Assembly: GCA_019637395.1 (NCBI GenBank)
Contig: JAHBVR010000003.1
Coordinates: 310,001-374,000, forward strand
DNA length: 64,000 nt
From: Vulcanimicrobiota bacterium
GTDB lineage: Bacteria > Vulcanimicrobiota > Xenobia > Xenobiales > JADMJV01
Direction: 5' to 3'
The translations under genes were made by a program, and so were the position numbers. The notes below the pieces were generated by a model. The model was not told where the DNA came from. It worked only from the letters and a program-made list of their open reading frames with translations, and did no database searches. Shown piece by piece: positions 16,730-24,695 of this stretch; position 1 is the first letter of the stretch; the number at the start of each line of letters is the position of its first letter.

Positions 16730-17547
16730 CGGTCGAGTCGCTGCGCTCCGTCCCCCTTTTCGCCTCGCTCGACGATCACGCCGCCCAGCAATTGCGCAAG
16801 TTGCTCAGTATGCAAAACTTTCAGGCCGGCGCCAAGCTCTTCGCCAAAGGCGAGCGCGGCGATTCCATGTATCTGATTCAAAGCGGTAAAGTGCGCATTT
16901 CCATTCACGATCAGGACGCCAACCTGGTGGTGCTGGCCGAACTGGGCGAAGGCGACTTTTTCGGCGAGATGGCTCTCATCGACGGACGCCAGCGTTCGGC
17001 CGACGCCATCGTTAGCGAAGACGCCAATCTGGCTGTCTTGCAGCGCGAAGCTTTTCGCACTTTCGTGCGCGACACACCGGATGTGGCCATGGAGATGCTG
17101 GCCGCCCTTTCCGATCGTTTACGCCGCACCGACGAGCTGCTGCGGGGGCGGGCCAGCCGCAACGTCAACGAGGAGGAAGCCGCCCGGGCCACTCTGGCGG
17201 ACCGAGCCGCCGATATGATCGCCAACTTCGGGGGCAGCTGGAAGTTCATTCTCGCTTTCGCCTGCCTGATTCTAGGCTGGATGATCTTGAATACCCTCAT
17301 CCTGAGGCAAGGTTTTGATCCGGTTCCCTTTAATTTCCTGAATCTCTGCCTGGCCATCGTGGCCGGCATGCAGGCGCCCTTCATTATGATGTCTCAGAAT
17401 CGTCAGGGACTGAAAGACCGCCTGCGAGCGGATCTAGATTACCAGGTCAATCTGAAAAACGAGCTGGCTCTAGCCGAAGTATTGCGCCGACTCGACATTT
17501 TAGAAAACGAGCGCATTCCCGAGCTGATCGAGAAAATTCACAGTTGA
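16726..17547 (+). CDS. Cyclic-nucleotide-binding membrane protein with DUF1003 domain
   Basis: A 273-residue protein with an N-terminal cyclic-nucleotide-binding domain (residues 8-125) and a C-terminal DUF1003 domain with two transmembrane segments. The phosphate-binding cassette GEGDFFGEMALIDGRQRSAD near 75-94 keeps the Gly, Glu and Arg that hold the cyclic phosphate. The DUF1003 part reads DRAADMIANFGGSWKF, a first helix (about 172-192), then FDPVPFNFLNLCLAIVAGMQAPFIMMSQNRQ with the second helix, followed by a charged cytosolic helix. It overlaps the cyclase by 4 bp. The inference is that cAMP made by the cyclase gates this membrane protein; DUF1003 function is not established. Confidence 0.9.
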   Translation: MTVESLRSVPLFASLDDHAAQQLRKLLSMQNFQAGAKLFAKGERGDSMYLIQSGKVRISIHDQDANLVVLAELGEGDFFGEMALIDGRQRSADAIVSEDANLAVLQREAFRTFVRDTPDVAMEMLAALSDRLRRTDELLRGRASRNVNEEEAARATLADRAADMIANFGGSWKFILAFACLILGWMILNTLILRQGFDPVPFNFLNLCLAIVAGMQAPFIMMSQNRQGLKDRLRADLDYQVNLKNELALAEVLRRLDILENERIPELIEKIHS

Positions 17548-17993
17548 TCCATGGACATATTGGTGAGACCGCGCAAGGTGAGCTTGCCGTCGAGGCTCAG
17601 ATCGAATTTGGCATAGCGGGCCTGGCGGAATTCCTCGGAGCGGCCTGGCGGCACGGACAGGGAAGTCCCCTCCAGAAGGACTTGCGAATTCCCCAGGCGA
17701 TAGCGAATCCGCTGGCCCGGCGGGGCGTGCGCGTCCGGCGCCCAGGCGTTGACCACTCGGCGCGAATCCAGATCCAGACGCAGAAAGCCCTGCTGGGGCC
17801 AACCGGGATCAAGGGGGCGCAGATTCAGATCGTAGGCCAGTTCAGCCCGGTCTCCGTAGAGGGTAACTCCTGAGGGAGCCAGGCGCAGGTAAACCACCAC
17901 GCTGCCCCGGCGCATATTTTCCTGATAAACGACCAGTCCGGCGGGCACCCCCAGGCAGAGCAGAAACCCCAGCCAAAACAAAATTCGCTTCAC
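17538..17993 (-). CDS. GDYXXLXY-type membrane-anchored protein
   Basis: A 151-residue protein with one N-terminal membrane helix (FWLGFLLCLGVPAGLVVYQ) and an extracytoplasmic domain. It carries LYGDRAELAYDLNL near residues 45-58, a variant of the GDYXXLXY motif that names the family, and conserved downstream positions (FLRLDLDSRRVV, YRLGNSQVLLEG). Family members are typically encoded next to DUF2157 and DUF4401 membrane proteins, as here: it overlaps the DUF4401 gene by 4 bp. The function is unknown; the conserved trio probably forms a membrane complex. Its end overlaps the convergent cNMP/DUF1003 gene by 10 bp. Confidence 0.78.
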   Translation of the reverse strand: MKRILFWLGFLLCLGVPAGLVVYQENMRRGSVVVYLRLAPSGVTLYGDRAELAYDLNLRPLDPGWPQQGFLRLDLDSRRVVNAWAPDAHAPPGQRIRYRLGNSQVLLEGTSLSVPPGRSEEFRQARYAKFDLSLDGKLTLRGLTNMSMDQL

Positions 17994-18967
17994 GGTTTGG
18001 CCACCAGAAAGCGGCGAATCGCCAGGAGCAGCCCCCCCAGCAAAAGCAGACTGAGGGCTTTGAAATTCAGAGAGACGTTCAATTCATAGTAATAGGCGGA
18101 GGTGAAGATCAGCAGATAGAGCCAGCCCACCACCGCCAGCCAGCCACTACGTGATTCGCGCGCCAGGAGTAAAACGGCGATACCTCCCAGAACTCCAGGC
18201 GTACTGAGAGTGAGCGCCCCGATCGCCAGCAACCCCAGCCAGACCACCAACGAAGGCTGCAGCGGCGCGCGCAGGCGCTGCAGAACCCGGCTGCTCAACC
18301 ACAGGCAGGCCAAAGTCAGAAGCCCCGTGCTGGCCGCGCCGGCCGGCATTCTGGTCCAGTCCCCAAAGGAAGTGCACAGCGCGAACAGCATGGTGAGCAC
18401 GGCCACCCCGGCGAAGCTGGCTGTGCGCCGGCCCCAGCCGCGCCACCAAAGCTGCGTTTGATTCAGGTAATGAAGGCCGGCCAGCAAAGCCAGCGGACCC
18501 ACCACTATGTCCATCGGCACCTCTTGGAGGCCCACCACCAGGGTGATTCCGCCGGCCAGTGCGGCCAGAAAGCGGCCCTGGCTCTCCGGATAGCCGGCGG
18601 CCAGGAACAGCAGCAGCATCCCGGCTCCCAACGCGTGCAGGTTGAACTGTTCGACGCAGGTTACCACCAGCAAACAAATTCCCGTCAACCAGAGAGAAAG
18701 CGCCGCTTGATTGAGCATCTCTGCGCGCCGCCTGGAAGCCAGCCAGGCCGCGGCCAGAGACTGGACCAGTCCGAAGAACAGACCCAGTGCGAAGCTCTGA
18801 GAAGCCATCAGGGCCCAAAAAAAGACCAGGAAAAGGGTGCTCAGCCAGGCGCCCAGAGCGGCCAGCACGCGCAAATACCAGGCCGGTGGACGAGCACTCT
18901 CGGGAATCTCGGAACTTTCCAGAAATTCTTCCTCGTGCAGGGTCGCGAGGATCTCCTCCAGCTTCAT
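17990..18967 (-). CDS. DUF4401 polytopic membrane protein
   Basis: A 325-residue protein with about 10-11 hydrophobic segments after a short cytosolic N-terminus (MKLEEILATLHEEEFLE, then PAWYLRVLAALGAWLSTLF). The layout and the neighbours match DUF4401 proteins. It overlaps both neighbours by 4 bp, sitting between the DUF2157 gene and the GDYXXLXY gene. No catalytic or substrate motif can be seen; the family function is unknown. Confidence 0.8.
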   Translation of the reverse strand: MKLEEILATLHEEEFLESSEIPESARPPAWYLRVLAALGAWLSTLFLVFFWALMASQSFALGLFFGLVQSLAAAWLASRRRAEMLNQAALSLWLTGICLLVVTCVEQFNLHALGAGMLLLFLAAGYPESQGRFLAALAGGITLVVGLQEVPMDIVVGPLALLAGLHYLNQTQLWWRGWGRRTASFAGVAVLTMLFALCTSFGDWTRMPAGAASTGLLTLACLWLSSRVLQRLRAPLQPSLVVWLGLLAIGALTLSTPGVLGGIAVLLLARESRSGWLAVVGWLYLLIFTSAYYYELNVSLNFKALSLLLLGGLLLAIRRFLVAKP

Positions 18968-19854
18968 TCGGGAAGCCTGCGCAGAGCGTAAATCAGCCCC
19001 GCGACCTGCACGCTCACGGCCACTCCCAGAATGAACAGCCAGTTCATGTCAGCCCACTCGGCGGTGCCGCGCAGCAAAGCGGCTGTCACCAATAAGATGA
19101 CGGAAAATCCCAGCGCCGCCAGCGTGCCTTTGTGGCGTCTTCGGTAGGCGTAGAAGGTGGTGGCGGCCACCCAGGCGATCCAGGCCACAAAAGCCGCCGG
19201 CTCGTGCTTGTCAAAGACGTTGAAAAGAGCCGCGCCGGTGAGGCTAAACCAGCACACCGTCAAGGGGATCTGGGTCCAGCCGAAGCGCGGCTGGTAGGCC
19301 GCCGCCAGGCCCCACCAGGCCAGATTGAGCATGCCGGTGAGTTGGGCGTCTTCCCAGGTAGCCGCCAGGGCCAGGTTGGCGACGCCCAGCCAGAGGGCCC
19401 AGGCCGGCTCAAAGCGCAGCAACAGAGTCCAGGGCAGGGTCAGTCCGGCCCAGATCCAGAACAGCAGATGGCCGTCGTCCTCGCCGGGGTAAGTTTGCTT
19501 GTAGAGGGCCAGCAGGGCGCCCACCAGGCCGCAGGCCACCGTCAGCGCCCAACGCGCTTTGAGCTGCTGCAGACCTGTACGCCAGGCCGAAAGCGCCAGT
19601 CCAACCAGGAGCAGTTCCAGCAGCAGAAACTTGCCGTAAGCTCCCAGCCAACTCCAGTTGGCGGCGACCAAAAAACTGGCTCCGGAAACAAAGGCCAGAG
19701 CCCCACCGGCCAGCAGATTCTGATCGAGAAACCGGGACCATTCCCCGGCGTCGGCGGGGCGGGTGGCCAGGGCATAGGCGCGCACGCGCGCGTCGTGTGA
19801 CCAGTTCTGGCGATCGGCGAAGTTGGCGACTTCCTCGATAGTAGCGTTACTCAC
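18964..19854 (-). CDS. DUF2157 polytopic membrane protein
   Basis: A 296-residue membrane protein with a soluble N-terminal segment of about 45 residues and 8-9 hydrophobic helices. The start of the membrane part, LLAGGALAFVSGASFLVAANWSWLG, is the usual DUF2157 signature. It overlaps the DUF4401 gene (4 bp) and the upstream two-helix membrane protein gene (8 bp), so the four genes form one operon. The function is unknown. Confidence 0.82.
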   Translation of the reverse strand: MSNATIEEVANFADRQNWSHDARVRAYALATRPADAGEWSRFLDQNLLAGGALAFVSGASFLVAANWSWLGAYGKFLLLELLLVGLALSAWRTGLQQLKARWALTVACGLVGALLALYKQTYPGEDDGHLLFWIWAGLTLPWTLLLRFEPAWALWLGVANLALAATWEDAQLTGMLNLAWWGLAAAYQPRFGWTQIPLTVCWFSLTGAALFNVFDKHEPAAFVAWIAWVAATTFYAYRRRHKGTLAALGFSVILLVTAALLRGTAEWADMNWLFILGVAVSVQVAGLIYALRRLPE

Positions 19855-20578
19855 CGGCGCCCGCCCGGTCTGCGCCCAGATTCTCGAGGATGGTGATCTT
19901 TTGCCAGATCTTACGAGAAAATCCGGTCGTCAATTCTTCCACCTCGTCCACTGCCGAAAGCAAAACCGAGTCCTGGAACTCTTGCACGTAGAGGGCGGCG
20001 ATCTTGCTGATCAGGGCCAGCGAGTCCCCGCAATAGTCCAGGTAACGGTTCAATTCGAACGGCGTCATCTGGCGCTTGGCCTCCGGATTGGGATTGAGTA
20101 TGCTCTCCGGGTCCTTGGTGAGTTGATGCATATCCACGATGTGGGCCATGGCTCGCAACTCGTGAATTGCCTCCAGAGCACGGTTGCGCTTGATGCGATT
20201 CTCCCAGCTGACCAGAAAGACGATGGCGGCGCCAATGAAGACCACCGAACTGATACTGGCCTCCACCGCCTGCACGGCCGAAGTAAAGTCATCGAAGTCG
20301 ACGCGATGTACGTGATTCAGCAGATTGAAAATCAGTAGAACGATACTGGCGCAAAGAATGCCGGCACCGACTCGAATCGGCACATGAGGACGTTGGATCC
20401 ACTCGGTTCGGGCGACCGTTTCGCGGGCCACCTGCAACAACTCGGCTACCACCCGGCCCAGGCCGGCCTCCGGGAAACGCGCCTGGATTCGCTGCTGCAG
20501 GAATTCTACGGTGGCCACGATGTGGTCCGCGTCCAGGCGGCGAAATTTTCTGTCTGGCTGACCCTGCCAATCCGTCAC
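19847..20578 (-). CDS. Two-helix membrane protein of unknown function
   Basis: A 243-residue protein with two adjacent transmembrane segments near residues 69-87 and 107-127 (GAGILCASIVLLIFNLL; ISSVVFIGAAIVFLVSW) flanked by cytosolic helical regions rich in charged residues. The first 60 residues and the last 110 look like helical bundles, as in sensory or chemotaxis-like scaffolds, but no named domain is recognised. It overlaps the DUF2157 gene by 8 bp and is the first gene of the four-gene membrane operon. The 100 bp upstream hold no clear feature. Confidence 0.72.
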   Translation of the reverse strand: MTDWQGQPDRKFRRLDADHIVATVEFLQQRIQARFPEAGLGRVVAELLQVARETVARTEWIQRPHVPIRVGAGILCASIVLLIFNLLNHVHRVDFDDFTSAVQAVEASISSVVFIGAAIVFLVSWENRIKRNRALEAIHELRAMAHIVDMHQLTKDPESILNPNPEAKRQMTPFELNRYLDYCGDSLALISKIAALYVQEFQDSVLLSAVDEVEELTTGFSRKIWQKITILENLGADRAGAGE

Positions 20579-20680
20579 CCGTCTACCTTGGTGGTTGCTC
20601 GCCGGGATCCTGGCGCAGGCGCTCGACCGCCATCCCGGCGCGATTTTGAATGCCGCCGGGGGGAATATCTGGCCGAGAAA

Positions 20681-21060
20681 TCAGCACGCTAATAGATTTT
20701 CTACTCTTTCTTGGATTCGCTCGTAGGGCAGGTGGTCGGCCAGCAGGGATAACGCCGGGCCGTCAATGCCTCCGGATTTAACCACTCAGAAGGCGACTTC
20801 GGCGGCCACGTGGGCAGGTTTGGTCTTGCAGGGTAAGGCGAAGAGCTCGATTTCTTGGGCGCTGAAAAGCTGGGGAAGGAGGACGTAGTCGACTTCGCGC
20901 TGGAGTTGCAAGCCGGACTGGCGCAAGTGGTCCGCCTGGCTTTTGCCGACGATCCAGCCCCCCGGTCAAAGTCAACCAGCGCCAGCATCCGCAACGGCGA
21001 ATAGGCACGCAAGGCCGTCAGCGAGGGCTTGCCGGCGAGGCTCTGCCGCGGGAGGCCGCT
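20681..21060 (-). pseudogene. Decayed fragment of a Toprim-like (DxD) protein
   Basis: Reading the minus strand across two frames restores a plausible protein tail: TALRAYSPLRMLALVDFD, then (after a one-base shift in the six-G run at 20958-20963) GWIVGKSQADHLRQSGLQ and VDYVLLPQLFSAQEIELFALPCKTKPAHVAAEVAF, an in-frame TGA at 20786-20788, and KSGGIDGPALSLLADHLPYERI to the stop at 20681. The LALVDFDRGGW segment resembles the DxD motif of Toprim domains (topoisomerase/primase-like). Two lesions and no upstream domain indicate a dead remnant. It occupies most of the otherwise gene-free 570 bp before grpE. The Toprim assignment is tentative; the decay is clear. Confidence 0.45.
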
Positions 21061-21103
21061 AACACAATTCTAACAGTAGACATACTCACCTTAGAATTTG
21101 CCT

Positions 21104-21114
21104 TGGTATAGTCG
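21104..21114 (+). promoter_or_regulatory. Candidate extended -10 promoter of the grpE-dnaK operon
   Basis: TGGTATAGTCG lies 34 bp before the grpE start. It fits an extended -10 (TGnTATAGT) and the same 11 bases recur at 48578. No convincing -35 and no CIRCE inverted repeat (TTAGCACTC-N9-GAGTGCTAA) are present, so HrcA control is not supported. Confidence 0.35.
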
Positions 21115-21147
21115 GAGCCAAAGGTCAATGATAGGGAGCCAGCAGGA

Positions 21148-21696
21148 ATGGAACAGGAAGAACAGGTCGCCGAGGAGGCCGACACGGAGGTGCTCGACGA
21201 GCCCGAAGTGGTGGACGAGGCAGATGCTTTACGCCTGGAACTCGAAGCCGCCCAAACCCAGGTCAAGGAAATGAAAGAACACGTTCTCACCATTTCGGCG
21301 GAGTTTGAAAACTTTCGCCGTCGTCAGCAAGAAGAGCAGAAGCGCCGCCAGGTGCTGATGAAGGAAGAACTCTTCCGCGAACTGCTGCCACTGGTGGACA
21401 ACCTGGACCGCAGTCTGGACGCGGCTCGCGCCAATCCGTCGGTGGAATCCCTACTGAAAGGGGTGGAGTTGATTCGGCGCGGTTTCGACCGGCTGTTGGA
21501 AAACAACGAAGTCACCTTAATCGGCACCACGGGGGTGGAGTTTGACCCGGCTTTGCACGAGGCGATGATGGTCGAGGAACGCGACGATGTGCCCGACCAG
21601 TCCATCGTGCAGGAGCTACAAAAAGGCTACAAGATCGGCGACCGCGTGCTGCGGCCCAGTATGGTCAAAGTGGCCCGCAACACGGTAAAGAATTGA
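21148..21696 (+). CDS. grpE: Nucleotide exchange factor GrpE
   Basis: Co-chaperone that drives ADP release from DnaK. The 182 residues contain an acidic N-terminus, a long coiled-coil helix (ELEAAQTQVKEMKEHVLTISAEFENFRRR) and the C-terminal beta domain with the family signature LQKGYKIGDRVLRPSMVKVA near 160-179. It is 24 bp upstream of dnaK with a good ribosome-binding site between, so grpE-dnaK form one operon. Length and domain order are normal. Confidence 0.96.
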   Translation: MEQEEQVAEEADTEVLDEPEVVDEADALRLELEAAQTQVKEMKEHVLTISAEFENFRRRQQEEQKRRQVLMKEELFRELLPLVDNLDRSLDAARANPSVESLLKGVELIRRGFDRLLENNEVTLIGTTGVEFDPALHEAMMVEERDDVPDQSIVQELQKGYKIGDRVLRPSMVKVARNTVKN

Positions 21697-21720
21697 AGAA
21701 GACCAAAGGAGGCCCTCAAA

Positions 21721-23544
21721 ATGTCAAAAGTAGTGGGTATTGATCTCGGCACCACCAACTCGGTGATCGCCATTCTCGAAGGTGGCAAACCCACCGTTAT
21801 CGCCAATGCCGAAGGCACGCGCACCACGCCGTCCGTCGTCGGCTTCTCCAAATCCGACGAGCGCCTCGTTGGTGAACTGGCCAAGCGCCAGGCCGTCAGC
21901 GCCCCCGATCGTACCATCAAGTCGATCAAGCGCCATATGGGTACCGACCACCGCGTCACCGTCGACGGCAAGAAGTTCTCCCCCGAGGAAATCTCGGCGA
22001 TGATTCTACAGAAGTTGAAGACCGACGCCGAGGCCTACCTGGGTGAGAAAGTCACTCAGGCGGTCATCACCGTGCCGGCTTACTTCAACGACTCGGAGCG
22101 CCAGGCCACCAAGAACGCCGGCACCATCGCCGGCCTCGAAGTGCTGCGCATCATCAACGAACCGACCGCGGCCGCTCTGGCCTACGGCCTGGACAAGCAG
22201 CATGACAACATGACCGTCATCGTCTTCGACCTCGGCGGCGGCACGTTCGACGTGTCCGTGCTCGAGATCGGCGACGGCGTTTTCGAAGTCAAAGCCACCG
22301 CCGGCGATACGCACCTGGGCGGTGACGACTGGGACGAGCGCATCGTGAAATATGTGGCCGAGGAGTTCAAGAAGGAGAACGGCATCGATTTGACGGCCGA
22401 CAAGATGGCCTTGCAGCGCTTGCGCGACGCCGCCGAGAAAGCCAAGATCGAACTGTCTCAAAAGTTCAACACCAATATCAACCTGCCGTTCGTCACCGCC
22501 GACGCCAGCGGACCGAAGCACCTGGATGTGGACCTTTCACGGGCCAAGTTCGAGGAGCTGACCGCCGACTTGCTCAAGCGCTGCGAAGGCCCGTGCCGCC
22601 GCGCCATCGACGACTCCAAGCTGAAGTTGAGCGATATCGACCGCGTGCTGCTGGTCGGTGGTTCGACTCGTATGCCGGCCGTTACCGAGCTGGTCAAGCG
22701 CCTCTTCGAAAAGGAGCCGTCCAAGGACGTCAATCCGGACGAGTGCGTGGCTCTGGGCGCGGCCGTTCAAGGCGCCGTCCTCTCGGGCGAAGTCAAGAAC
22801 GTGGTGCTGGTGGACGTTACCCCGCTGACGCTGGGAATCGAGACCCTGGGCGGGGTGATGACCAAGCTCATCACCCGCAACACAGCCATCCCGGCCAAGC
22901 GCAAGGAAACCTTTACCACCGCCGCCGACATGCAGACCAGCGTGGAAGTGCACGTGCTCCAAGGTGAGCGCGAATTCGCCAAAGACAACAAGTCTCTGGG
23001 AACGTTCGTGCTGCGCGACCTGCCCCCGGCTCCCCGCGGCGTGCCGCAGATCGAGGTTGAATTCAACCTCGACTCCAACGGCATCCTCAACGTGGAAGCC
23101 AAGGACAAGGCCAGCGGCAAGGCCCAGCGCATCACCATTACGGCCAGCACTAACCTGAGTAAGTCCGACGTGGAAAACATGGTGAAAGATGCCGAATCTT
23201 TCGCGGCCGAGGACAAGAAGCGCCGCGACCGGGTGGAGCTCAAGAACCAGGCCGACAGCCTCGTTTACCAGTCGGAAAAGACGGTCAAGGAGTTCGGCGA
23301 CAAGATTGCCGGTGACGCCAAGGCTACCATCGAAGGGGCTCAAGAGAAGCTGCGCAAGCTGATCGAGAACGAAGACTTCAGCACCGACGAAGTCAAGGCC
23401 GCCATCGAAGAGTTACAGCAGGCCGTGATGGCCGCCAGTTCGGCGATGTATGGCCAGGATGAGGGAGCTGAAGGCGGCCAAGGCGCCCAGCAGGGCCCCG
23501 TCGACGGCGAAGTGGTCGACGCTGAATTCGAAGTCAAGGATTAA
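21721..23544 (+). CDS. dnaK: Molecular chaperone DnaK (Hsp70)
   Basis: ATP-dependent chaperone of 607 residues. The ATPase domain begins [19 protein letters not shown] and includes [19 protein letters not shown] near 162-180 and [13 protein letters not shown] near 308-320; the substrate-binding domain and an acidic, Gly/Gln-rich tail ([13 protein letters not shown]...) follow. A strong Shine-Dalgarno (AAAGGAGG) precedes the ATG. The tail ends AEFEVKD rather than the proteobacterial EEVKD form. An intrinsic terminator follows, which separates it from dnaJ. Confidence 0.98.
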   Translation: MSKVVGIDLGTTNSVIAILEGGKPTVIANAEGTRTTPSVVGFSKSDERLVGELAKRQAVSAPDRTIKSIKRHMGTDHRVTVDGKKFSPEEISAMILQKLKTDAEAYLGEKVTQAVITVPAYFNDSERQATKNAGTIAGLEVLRIINEPTAAALAYGLDKQHDNMTVIVFDLGGGTFDVSVLEIGDGVFEVKATAGDTHLGGDDWDERIVKYVAEEFKKENGIDLTADKMALQRLRDAAEKAKIELSQKFNTNINLPFVTADASGPKHLDVDLSRAKFEELTADLLKRCEGPCRRAIDDSKLKLSDIDRVLLVGGSTRMPAVTELVKRLFEKEPSKDVNPDECVALGAAVQGAVLSGEVKNVVLVDVTPLTLGIETLGGVMTKLITRNTAIPAKRKETFTTAADMQTSVEVHVLQGEREFAKDNKSLGTFVLRDLPPAPRGVPQIEVEFNLDSNGILNVEAKDKASGKAQRITITASTNLSKSDVENMVKDAESFAAEDKKRRDRVELKNQADSLVYQSEKTVKEFGDKIAGDAKATIEGAQEKLRKLIENEDFSTDEVKAAIEELQQAVMAASSAMYGQDEGAEGGQGAQQGPVDGEVVDAEFEVKD

Positions 23545-23565
23545 CTCTTGGCTATGGAGTGAAAG

Positions 23566-23594
23566 AGCCCGCCCTGTGATAGGGCGGGCTTTTT
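23566..23594 (+). terminator. Intrinsic terminator between dnaK and dnaJ
   Basis: Perfect 9-bp stem AGCCCGCCC / GGGCGGGCT with a 7-nt loop, followed by TTTT. It starts 22 bp after the dnaK stop and ends about 20 bp before the dnaJ start, so dnaJ expression would need read-through or its own promoter. Confidence 0.9.
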
Positions 23595-23615
23595 CGCGAC
23601 TTGGAGGGACGTTAA

Positions 23616-24578
23616 GTGATGGATTTTAAGGACTATTACAAAACACTCGGTGTCTCCAAAACGGCCACCGAAAAAGAAATCAAGTCGGCTTACCGCAAGT
23701 TGGCTCGGGAGAACCATCCTGACGTAAACTCCGGCGACAAGGGCGCCGAGAAACGGTTTCAGGAGATCAACGAAGCCTACGAGGTCTTGTCCGACGCTGA
23801 CAACCGTAAGAAATACGACCAGTTGGGCTCGCAGTGGCGCAATGCCGGCTCGCGGCGCGGCCCGGGATCGGGAGGCAGCGGGGGCGTGGAGTTTGACTTC
23901 TCGGACCTCTTTGGCGGCGCCGGCGGCCACCAGGAGGCGGCCGGAGGATTCTCCAGCTTCTTCGAGCGCTTCTTTGGGGGCGCCGGTCGGCAGACCCGCG
24001 GCGGCCCTCAGCCTCAGCCGGAACAGCCGGCCTCGGTGGAGGTCGAGGTCTCGCTGGCCGAAGCTTACTCGGGCACGACCCGCCAGTTGGAGATCGCCTC
24101 ACCCCAGGTTTGCCCGCAGTGCCGCGGAGCCGGTGTGATCGGCAACGGTATCTGTCCGATCTGCCGGGGAGCGGGGCGCCAGCAGGGCACGCGCCGCCTG
24201 GAGGTGCGCATACCCGCCGGCGTCACCCAGGGGAGCAAGGTCAAGGCCCAGGGCGTCACCATGGTGATCAACATCCGGCCGGACCCTGACTATGAGATCA
24301 AAGGCCGCGACGTCATTCGCAAGACGGCCGTGGACCTGTATGGAGCGGTGCTGGGCACGGAGGTGTCGTTTCGCACGCCTTCGGGCAAGGAAGTGAGCTT
24401 GAAGGTTCCGCCCGAATCGCAGAATGGACGTAGTTTCCGCTTGAGCGGCCAGGGCTTGCCCGCGGCCGCCGGCAAGCAGGCCGGCGATCTCTACGTGAAG
24501 CTTGAGGTTTCCTTGCCTACCAGGCTGACCGCTCGGGAAAAGGAATTGTTTGAGGAACTGGCTCGCTTGCGCGCCTGA
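23616..24578 (+). CDS. dnaJ: DnaJ/CbpA-type co-chaperone with a half zinc-finger
   Basis: A 320-residue Hsp40. The J domain (residues 4-70) contains the HPD motif at 34-36; a long Gly/Phe-rich linker (SRRGPGSGGSGG ... FDFSDLFGG) leads to the C-terminal substrate-binding domains. Canonical DnaJ has four CxxCxGxG repeats; only two are present (CPQCRGAG and CPICRGAG), enough for one zinc site. It is therefore intermediate between DnaJ (type A) and CbpA (type B). It lies after the dnaK terminator and is the likely DnaK partner. The start is ATG 23619 or 23616 (MMDF). Confidence 0.92.
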   Translation: MMDFKDYYKTLGVSKTATEKEIKSAYRKLARENHPDVNSGDKGAEKRFQEINEAYEVLSDADNRKKYDQLGSQWRNAGSRRGPGSGGSGGVEFDFSDLFGGAGGHQEAAGGFSSFFERFFGGAGRQTRGGPQPQPEQPASVEVEVSLAEAYSGTTRQLEIASPQVCPQCRGAGVIGNGICPICRGAGRQQGTRRLEVRIPAGVTQGSKVKAQGVTMVINIRPDPDYEIKGRDVIRKTAVDLYGAVLGTEVSFRTPSGKEVSLKVPPESQNGRSFRLSGQGLPAAAGKQAGDLYVKLEVSLPTRLTAREKELFEELARLRA

Positions 24579-24594
24579 GGGTAGCGTGAATCAG

Positions 24595-24667
24595 GTGTTA
24601 AACACAACTTAAATCTTTAAGAAAATGGTCACGAGCTGTTAAGAAACCTTCGCTAAACTGTTAACAG
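24595..24667 (+). promoter_or_regulatory. TTAA direct repeats in 11/22-bp register before the subtilase-like gene
   Basis: TTAA occurs at 24598, 24609, 24617, 24639 and 24661. The best pair is CTGTTAAG at 24636 and CTGTTAAC at 24658, 22 bp apart; the last copy is part of the palindrome CTGTTAACAG. Spacings of 11 and 22 bp resemble sites for OmpR/PhoB-family winged-helix regulators such as Bacillus PhoP. The region is A+T-rich compared with its surroundings and ends at a good ribosome-binding site (GAAGGAGAG). Confidence 0.4.
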
Positions 24668-24695
24668 ACCGACAGAGAGCGAAGGAGAGCCGCTA

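Noticed and set aside
21061-21147. CIRCE element for HrcA control of grpE-dnaK
   Set aside because: No TTAGCACTC-N9-GAGTGCTAA inverted repeat is present.
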